A DNA stretch of 11,709 nucleotides from Candidatus Bathyarchaeota archaeon (lineage in GTDB: Archaea; Thermoproteota; Bathyarchaeia; TCS64), in contig JAUVHT010000011.1 in NCBI GenBank assembly GCA_030593155.1, positions 1 to 11,709 of the forward strand. Reading direction: 5' to 3'. Both the position numbers and the translations under genes were made by a program. Positions 7,775 through 11,709 of this stretch are shown here, one piece after another. The first letter of the stretch is position 1. Each line of letters begins with the position of its first letter. Below the pieces are notes generated by a model. It worked only from the letters and a program-made list of their open reading frames with translations, had not been told where the DNA came from and did not search any database.

Positions 7775-9013
7775 TCAGCCCTTCAGGGTCCCTACTCCTA
7801 TCAGTCGCCACCTGCTTCCGATCCTCCGGCTCACGGCAACCCTGTCGTCCACCTCCCCGCACACGGGGATGGTGAGGGCCGCCTCGAGGTAGTTCTTGGA
7901 GACCTTCGTAACTGTCCCCATGGTTTTGGCGGTCCCTATGTTCAATAGCAGCTTCTCCCCCTTGGCGATGGCAGCCACCTTCTGCATCTCCCTGCTCCCC
8001 ACCACGGTGTCGAAGAGCTGGAGGTCTAGGTTTATCTCGTCGATGACGGGCGGGAGGGTCTCGGGTTTCCCTATGAGGCTTCCCACGAGGCCGTCGGACT
8101 TGGTCAGGGAGGGATCTAGGAATGTGCCTACGCCCACGAGGCCGCCCGGAAGGGCCTCTTCAACGGAGCTGTTCCCGGCATGGAGGCTCGTGATCTCCGT
8201 GTATAGCTCCTGCATCTTCACCCGGTTCTTCTCCCGGGTGGGGAGGCCCGGCCTTATCTCTATCTCCTCCCCGACGTTGAAGCTTCCATGGATTATAGAT
8301 CCTCCCAGGATGCCGCCCACGAGCTTCTCGATGGGGGTGCCTGGGACGTTCACGTCAAAGCTCCTGACGATGTACATCCGGGAAGCCTTAGATGGATCCC
8401 TCTCCGGCGTGGGGAGATACTCCTCCATCGCCTCGAGAAGGAGGTCCGTGTTGACGTCGTGCTGGGCCGAGACCGGGATGATGGGGGCTTCCTCGGCCAC
8501 CGAGCCCTCCACGAATCGCTTGATCTCGTTGTAGTTGCGGACGGCGTCCTCCCGGGTGACGATGTCGATCTTGTTCTGGACTATGATGATGTTCTTCAGG
8601 CCGACTATGTCGATGGCGGCCAGGTGCTCCCTGGTCTGGGGCTGGGGGCACCGCTCGTCAGCCGCGATGACCAGGATAGCGCCGTCCATCACCGCGGCCC
8701 CGCTCAGCATGGTGGCCATGAGGATCTCGTGGCCGGGGGCGTCCACGAAGCTTACGGCCCTCTGAAGCTCCGCCTCTCCTCCACAGTGGGGGCACGTGGG
8801 GGAGGTGCAGTAGCACTGAGGGCCCTTGCAGTCCGGGCACTTGTATATGGTGGCGTCCGCGTAACCCAGCTTGATGGTGATGCCTCGCTTCAGCTCCTCG
8901 CTGTGGCGGGAAGCCCAGACCCCTGTGATCGCTTGGACCAGAGTGGTCTTGCCGTGGTCGACGTGGCCGATGGTGCCGATGTTGATCTCCGGTTGACTCG
9001 AAAGTTTCGGGAT
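7775..9013 (-). CDS. eif2g: Translation initiation factor aIF2 subunit gamma, apparently starting at ATC
   Basis: This GTPase binds methionyl initiator tRNA and brings it to the small ribosomal subunit together with the alpha and beta subunits. Counted from ATC at 9011-9013 it has 412 residues, the usual length. Motifs in order: GHVDHGKT (16-23), switch 1 SRHSEELKRGITIKLGYADA (35-54), a zinc knuckle with Cys59/Cys62 and Cys74/Cys77, DAPGHE (91-96), NKID and SAQHD, then the two beta-barrel domains ending RRIGSRWRLIGVGTLKG. The knuckle holds two additional cysteines, at 67 and 69. The frame closes upstream at a stop (9029-9031). No ATG, GTG or TTG occurs in frame before GTG 8746, which would delete the P-loop. 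The ATC sits 7 bases after GGGGGAG and gives the expected MPKLSSQPEINIGTIGH. A base error replacing ATG is the alternative. Confidence 0.95.
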   Translation of the reverse strand: MPKLSSQPEINIGTIGHVDHGKTTLVQAITGVWASRHSEELKRGITIKLGYADATIYKCPDCKGPQCYCTSPTCPHCGGEAELQRAVSFVDAPGHEILMATMLSGAAVMDGAILVIAADERCPQPQTREHLAAIDIVGLKNIIIVQNKIDIVTREDAVRNYNEIKRFVEGSVAEEAPIIPVSAQHDVNTDLLLEAMEEYLPTPERDPSKASRMYIVRSFDVNVPGTPIEKLVGGILGGSIIHGSFNVGEEIEIRPGLPTREKNRVKMQELYTEITSLHAGNSSVEEALPGGLVGVGTFLDPSLTKSDGLVGSLIGKPETLPPVIDEINLDLQLFDTVVGSREMQKVAAIAKGEKLLLNIGTAKTMGTVTKVSKNYLEAALTIPVCGEVDDRVAVSRRIGSRWRLIGVGTLKG

Positions 9014-9020
9014 GTCTTTT

Positions 9021-9027
9021 CTCCCCC
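9021..9027 (-). promoter_or_regulatory. Shine-Dalgarno site that selects the ATC start of aIF2 gamma
   Basis: The minus strand reads GGGGGAG here, followed by 7 bases and then ATC. The strong match and spacing point to ATC 9011-9013 as the initiation codon even though it is not ATG, GTG or TTG. Confidence 0.65.
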
Positions 9028-9056
9028 TTTACGGTATCGTAGTTGTGAGGTATGGG

Positions 9057-9065
9057 CTTATATAC
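9057..9065 (-). promoter_or_regulatory. TATA-like box for the aIF2 gamma gene
   Basis: The minus strand reads GTATATAAG 44 bases before the ATC start. A start site about 25 bases downstream would fall near 9035, giving a leader of about 22 bases. This limits any alternative start to the interval after it, where no ATG, GTG or TTG occurs in any frame until the P-loop region. Confidence 0.6.
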
Positions 9066-9143
9066 GTTTATGAATCGGGCTAATGGACTCGCATCCAGAG
9101 GCGTGTCATGGAATGTACGTTGTCCGTGCCAGGAAAATAACAG

Positions 9144-9150
9144 TTTTAAG
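9144..9150 (+). promoter_or_regulatory. TATA-like box for the small-protein/ATP sulfurylase operon
   Basis: TTTTAAG lies 39 bases before the ATG of the first gene and fits an archaeal promoter with a leader of about 15-20 bases. It is divergent from the aIF2 gamma promoter, within an intergenic stretch of about 175 bases. Confidence 0.4.
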
Positions 9151-9188
9151 CCCCGCTTGAGGATAGCATCTGATTCAGGGTGAGTCCG

Positions 9189-9401
9189 ATGGTTGATGGT
9201 GAATCAGGGAAAGTTACAATCCGGGTCCCGAAGGACCTCTACGAAAAAATTGAGGAGAAGATATCCGGGACGAGTTTCTCGTCCGTCGAGGAGTATGTCG
9301 TGAGCAAACTTGAGAGCGAGTTCCCCACGGAGCCCGTGTACACCAAGGAAGAGGAGGAGCTGATCAGGGAGCGCCTCCGCAAGCTCGGCTACATAGAGTG
9401 A
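9189..9401 (+). CDS. Small ribbon-helix-helix-like protein with an EEEE..RERLRKLGY tail, first gene of the sulfurylase operon
   Basis: A 70-residue protein. The N-terminal part, KVTIRVPKDLYEKIEEKISGTSFSSVEEYV, has the strand-helix-turn-helix pattern of CopG/Arc-type ribbon-helix-helix proteins, which usually bind DNA as dimers. The C-terminal part, TKEEEELIRERLRKLGYIE, resembles the tail I associate with many alkaline-phosphatase-superfamily and sulfatase proteins. ATG 9189 was chosen because GGGTGAG (9178-9184) precedes it by 4 bases; the GTG at 9180 lies inside that site. The gene ends 9 bases before the preferred ATP sulfurylase start and shares its strand, and an AlkP-type enzyme follows. 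It may regulate this operon or pair with its products. Neither role is shown by the sequence, and the fold is judged by pattern only. Confidence 0.85.
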   Translation: MVDGESGKVTIRVPKDLYEKIEEKISGTSFSSVEEYVVSKLESEFPTEPVYTKEEEELIRERLRKLGYIE

Positions 9402-9410
9402 GGGATGAGG

Positions 9411-10556
9411 ATGCTGCCCCCCCACGGCGGGAGACTGATAGACAGGCTGGTCCCCGAGGGTGATCGCCCTCACATCAGGGACGAGGCCTCGGAGCTAATC
9501 GACATCCCCGTCTCCCTCGAGGCGAGGAAGGACTACGAATGCATAGCCTATGGGCTGTTCAGCCCCCTCGAAGGACCCCTGAGCGGGAACGACTATCGAT
9601 CGGTCCTGGAGAAAGGCAGGCTCCAGAACGATCTTCCATGGACCTTCCCCATAGTCCTCGACGTATCGGAAGATGTGGCGTCGGGTATCGACGAAGGCGG
9701 CGACGTCGCCCTCTCCCATTCGGGAGCGCCTTTCGCGATCCTCCATGTGGAGGATAAATACGCGCTTGATAGAAAGATGCACGCCGAGAGCATCTACAAG
9801 ACTTTAGATGTCGAGCATCCTGGTGTGGCTAGGATCCAGGGTATGGGGGCCCGCCTGCTCGGGGGGAGGATCGACCTCTTCGAGGAGACGCCCGGCAAGG
9901 TCCCGAGGTACAGGCTGAATCCCAAGGAGACGCGGTTCTTGTTCAAGGAGATGGGCTGGAGGACGGTGGCCGGCTTCCAGACCCGCAATGCGCCTCACAT
10001 AGGCCACGAGTATGTCCAGAAGACCTCCCTCGCCTTCGTCGACGGGCTGTTCATAAACCCCCTCATAGGCCGGAAGAAGGCGGGAGACTTCAAGGACGAG
10101 GTGATCATCGACTCCTACGAGGCCCTCATCCGTAACTACTACATGAGGAACTCTGCGACCCTCGTCACCCTCGAGATGGAGATGAGATATGCGGGGCCCA
10201 GGGAAGCCATCTTCCACGCCATCGTCCGGAAGAACTTCGGGTGCACTCACTTCGTCGTGGGCCGGGACCACGCCGGAGTCGGCAGCTACTACGGCCCCTA
10301 CGAGGCCCAGGAGAAGTTCGACGAGTACCCGGACCTGGGGATCGCTCCCATCTTCTTCCGGAGCTTCTTCTACTGCAAGAAGTGTGGCGGCATCGAGAAC
10401 GACAAGGTCTGCCCCCACGGCCCCGAGGATCACATCAACTTCAGCGGTACCAAGATGAGGCAGCTCCTGATGAGGGGGGAGCGCCCGTCCAAGGAGATGA
10501 TGCGCCCCGAGGTCGTGGACGCCATCCTAAAGCATCCTGAGCCCTTCGTGAGCTGA
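9411..10556 (+). CDS. sat: Sulfate adenylyltransferase (ATP sulfurylase)
   Basis: Makes adenylyl sulfate (APS) and pyrophosphate from ATP and sulfate in the cytoplasm, the entry step for sulfate use. The 381 residues include the nucleotide-binding pair QTRN (190-193) and HIGH (196-199), then VVGRDHAGVGSYYGPYEAQ. Cys322, Cys325, Cys334 and probably His336 form the zinc cluster known from single-domain bacterial and archaeal enzymes. There is no fused APS kinase domain. ATG 9411 is preferred because GTGAGGG ends 6 bases upstream; ATG 9405, which adds two residues, is also possible. The gene follows the small RHH-like protein by 9 bases and precedes the phosphohydrolase by 5, so the three form an operon. 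Assimilatory or PAPS-forming use seems more likely than sulfate respiration, because no reductase genes are seen, but the operon leaves the window. Confidence 0.97.
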   Translation: MLPPHGGRLIDRLVPEGDRPHIRDEASELIDIPVSLEARKDYECIAYGLFSPLEGPLSGNDYRSVLEKGRLQNDLPWTFPIVLDVSEDVASGIDEGGDVALSHSGAPFAILHVEDKYALDRKMHAESIYKTLDVEHPGVARIQGMGARLLGGRIDLFEETPGKVPRYRLNPKETRFLFKEMGWRTVAGFQTRNAPHIGHEYVQKTSLAFVDGLFINPLIGRKKAGDFKDEVIIDSYEALIRNYYMRNSATLVTLEMEMRYAGPREAIFHAIVRKNFGCTHFVVGRDHAGVGSYYGPYEAQEKFDEYPDLGIAPIFFRSFFYCKKCGGIENDKVCPHGPEDHINFSGTKMRQLLMRGERPSKEMMRPEVVDAILKHPEPFVS

Positions 10557-10561
10557 GAGAC

Positions 10562-11709
10562 ATGAGGAAAGCCCTCCTGATAGGCCTAGACTGTGCGGCC
10601 CCCGACCTCCTATTCGACAAGTTCGTCGACAAGCTCCCCAACTTCCGGAGGATGATGGAGAAGGGGGCTTATGGCAAGCTGGAGAGCAGCGACCCCCCCA
10701 TAACCATACCAGCCTGGACCGTGATGGCGTCGAGCAGGTCCCCCGGCGTCCTGGGCCTGTATGGTTTCCGCCACAGGAGGGACAACTCGTACAAGGACAT
10801 CTGGATAGCCTCCTCCAGGAGGGTGAGGGCGAAGAGGATCTGGGACTATGTCGCCGAGGCCGGCGGAATGTCCTGTCTCATAGGGGTTCCCCCGAGCTAC
10901 CCCCCCTTCCCAGTGGAGGGGTGGCTGGTGGGGGGCTTCATCACCCCTGACACCAACCGGAACTACACCTACCCGGAGGAGCTGGGGGAGGAGATCAAGG
11001 GGGTCGTGGGCGAGTATCCGGTCGACGTGGAGTTCCGAATCGAGGACAAGCGGAACCTCGTCAAGGACATTTTCGAGATGACGGAGAAGCACTTCGAGGT
11101 CATCAAGCACCTGATGCGCACCCGTGACTGGAGCTTCTTAATGTTCGTGGAGATCGGCCTCGACAGGATCCACCACGCCTTCTGGAAGTACTTCGACGAG
11201 GCCCACCGCCTCCACGAGCCGGGGAGCGAGTTCGAGGGGGTGATGGAGGACTATTATGTCCTTCTAGACGAGAAGGTGGGGGAGCTACTGGATATCGTAG
11301 ACGAAGACACGGTGGTCTTCGTCGCCTCGGACCACGGCGGGAAGCCCATGAAGGGGGCTTTCTGCGTCAATGGCTGGCTCGAGGAGCAGGGTCTCCTGAA
11401 GCTGAAGAGGCCTGTTGAGAAGGTCGTCAGGCTGAACGATGCGGATGTCGACTGGGAGAACACAGTGGCGTGGGGATGGGGGGGCTACTATGCCCGCGTC
11501 TTCCTGAACCTGAAGGGTAGGGAGGAGCACGGCGTCGTAGATCCCAGAGATTATGAGAGGGTGAGGGACGACATAGCCGACCGCCTCAGAAACATCAGGG
11601 GGCCCGACGGCGAGGAGTGGGACACCAAGGTGCTGAAGCCCGAGGAGATCTACCCCGAGTGCAGGGGCGACCCCCCAGATCTCATGGTCTACTTCGACGA
11701 CCTTAGCTG
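10562..11709 (+). CDS. Alkaline-phosphatase-superfamily phosphohydrolase/phosphodiesterase (3' end outside window)
   Basis: The frame stays open for 382 codons from ATG 10562 to the window end, so the C-terminus is missing. The metal and catalytic layout of the type I phosphodiesterase/nucleotide pyrophosphatase branch is visible: Asp10 (IGLDCAAPD), probable nucleophile Thr48 in PPITIPAWTVMAS, Asp201 with His204/His205 in GLDRIHHAFW, and Asp257-His258 in ASDHGG. GWGGYYARVFLNLKGREEHG near 305-324 is typical of the predicted phosphohydrolase/phosphomutase group (COG3379-like). No signal peptide is seen, so it is probably cytoplasmic. The start lies 5 bases after the sat stop, with only a weak ribosome site, suggesting coupling. 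The substrate is unknown. Linkage to sat suggests a sulfonucleotide or a sulfated or phosphorylated compound, but this is inference. Confidence 0.88.
   Translation, partial: MRKALLIGLDCAAPDLLFDKFVDKLPNFRRMMEKGAYGKLESSDPPITIPAWTVMASSRSPGVLGLYGFRHRRDNSYKDIWIASSRRVRAKRIWDYVAEAGGMSCLIGVPPSYPPFPVEGWLVGGFITPDTNRNYTYPEELGEEIKGVVGEYPVDVEFRIEDKRNLVKDIFEMTEKHFEVIKHLMRTRDWSFLMFVEIGLDRIHHAFWKYFDEAHRLHEPGSEFEGVMEDYYVLLDEKVGELLDIVDEDTVVFVASDHGGKPMKGAFCVNGWLEEQGLLKLKRPVEKVVRLNDADVDWENTVAWGWGGYYARVFLNLKGREEHGVVDPRDYERVRDDIADRLRNIRGPDGEEWDTKVLKPEEIYPECRGDPPDLMVYFDDLS

Noticed and set aside
7752..7862. Longer N-terminus for the PIN nuclease from a start at 7862
   Set aside because: The added 37 residues only overlap the aIF2 gamma 3' end and have low-complexity shadow composition; GTG 7751 begins exactly at the conserved first strand.
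7775..8746. aIF2 gamma starting at GTG 8746
   Set aside because: This would lose the P-loop, switch 1 and zinc knuckle, all of which are intact upstream in the same frame.
8288..9073. 261-residue plus-strand frame opposite aIF2 gamma
   Set aside because: Its composition mirrors the conserved factor on the other strand, and it runs through that gene's promoter; a shadow.
9180..9188. GTG at 9180 as start of the RHH-like gene
   Set aside because: It lies within the GGGTGAG ribosome site that properly serves ATG 9189.

Overview
This window reads as an archaeal chromosome segment of roughly 55-60% G+C. It encodes eukaryote-like ribosomal protein eL15, the gamma subunit of initiation factor aIF2, a Ygr210-type GTPase with a TGS tail and an Fcf1-like PIN nuclease. 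TATA-like boxes lie about 40-70 bases before several starts, and many starts have GAGG/GGTGA Shine-Dalgarno (SD) sites. A TACK-like archaeon such as a Bathyarchaeia member is possible, but the phylum cannot be fixed from the sequence alone.

Layout. Bases 1-1322 (+): 3' end of the GTPase gene, then a short-form 3-phosphoglycerate dehydrogenase-like gene. Bases 1357-6845 (-): eL15, a membrane-bound proton pyrophosphatase and a SERCA-like P-type Ca2+ ATPase, each with its own TATA-like box. Bases 7052-7213 (-): a 53-residue single-span membrane protein. Bases 7362-9013 (-): aIF2 gamma followed 23 bases later by the PIN nuclease. Bases 9189-11709 (+): a ribbon-helix-helix-like small protein, ATP sulfurylase and an alkaline-phosphatase-superfamily phosphohydrolase cut by the window end, in one tight operon diverging from aIF2 gamma.

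How the parts fit. The middle block handles ion and energy balance: one pump driven by pyrophosphate and one by ATP. The right-hand operon activates sulfate; ATP sulfurylase makes APS and releases pyrophosphate, which the pyrophosphatase could consume. No APS kinase, APS reductase or sulfotransferase is visible, so the fate of APS is open.

Most notable point. The aIF2 gamma gene has no ATG, GTG or TTG that could start a full-length protein. Its only sensible start is an ATC placed 7 bases after a strong GGGGGAG site, and it gives the normal family length. The dehydrogenase gene also lacks a canonical start that keeps its first beta strand, and ATC fits there too, with poorer SD spacing. Rare AUC initiation, possibly autoregulatory for an initiation factor as with the AUU start of bacterial infC, is the hypothesis most worth testing; a base error is the main alternative. 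Other oddities are an eL15 gene lacking the usual basic tail and a small protein ending in the EEEE..RERLRKLGY tail I associate with AlkP-type phosphohydrolases. No tRNA, rRNA, CRISPR, insertion sequence or attachment site was seen.
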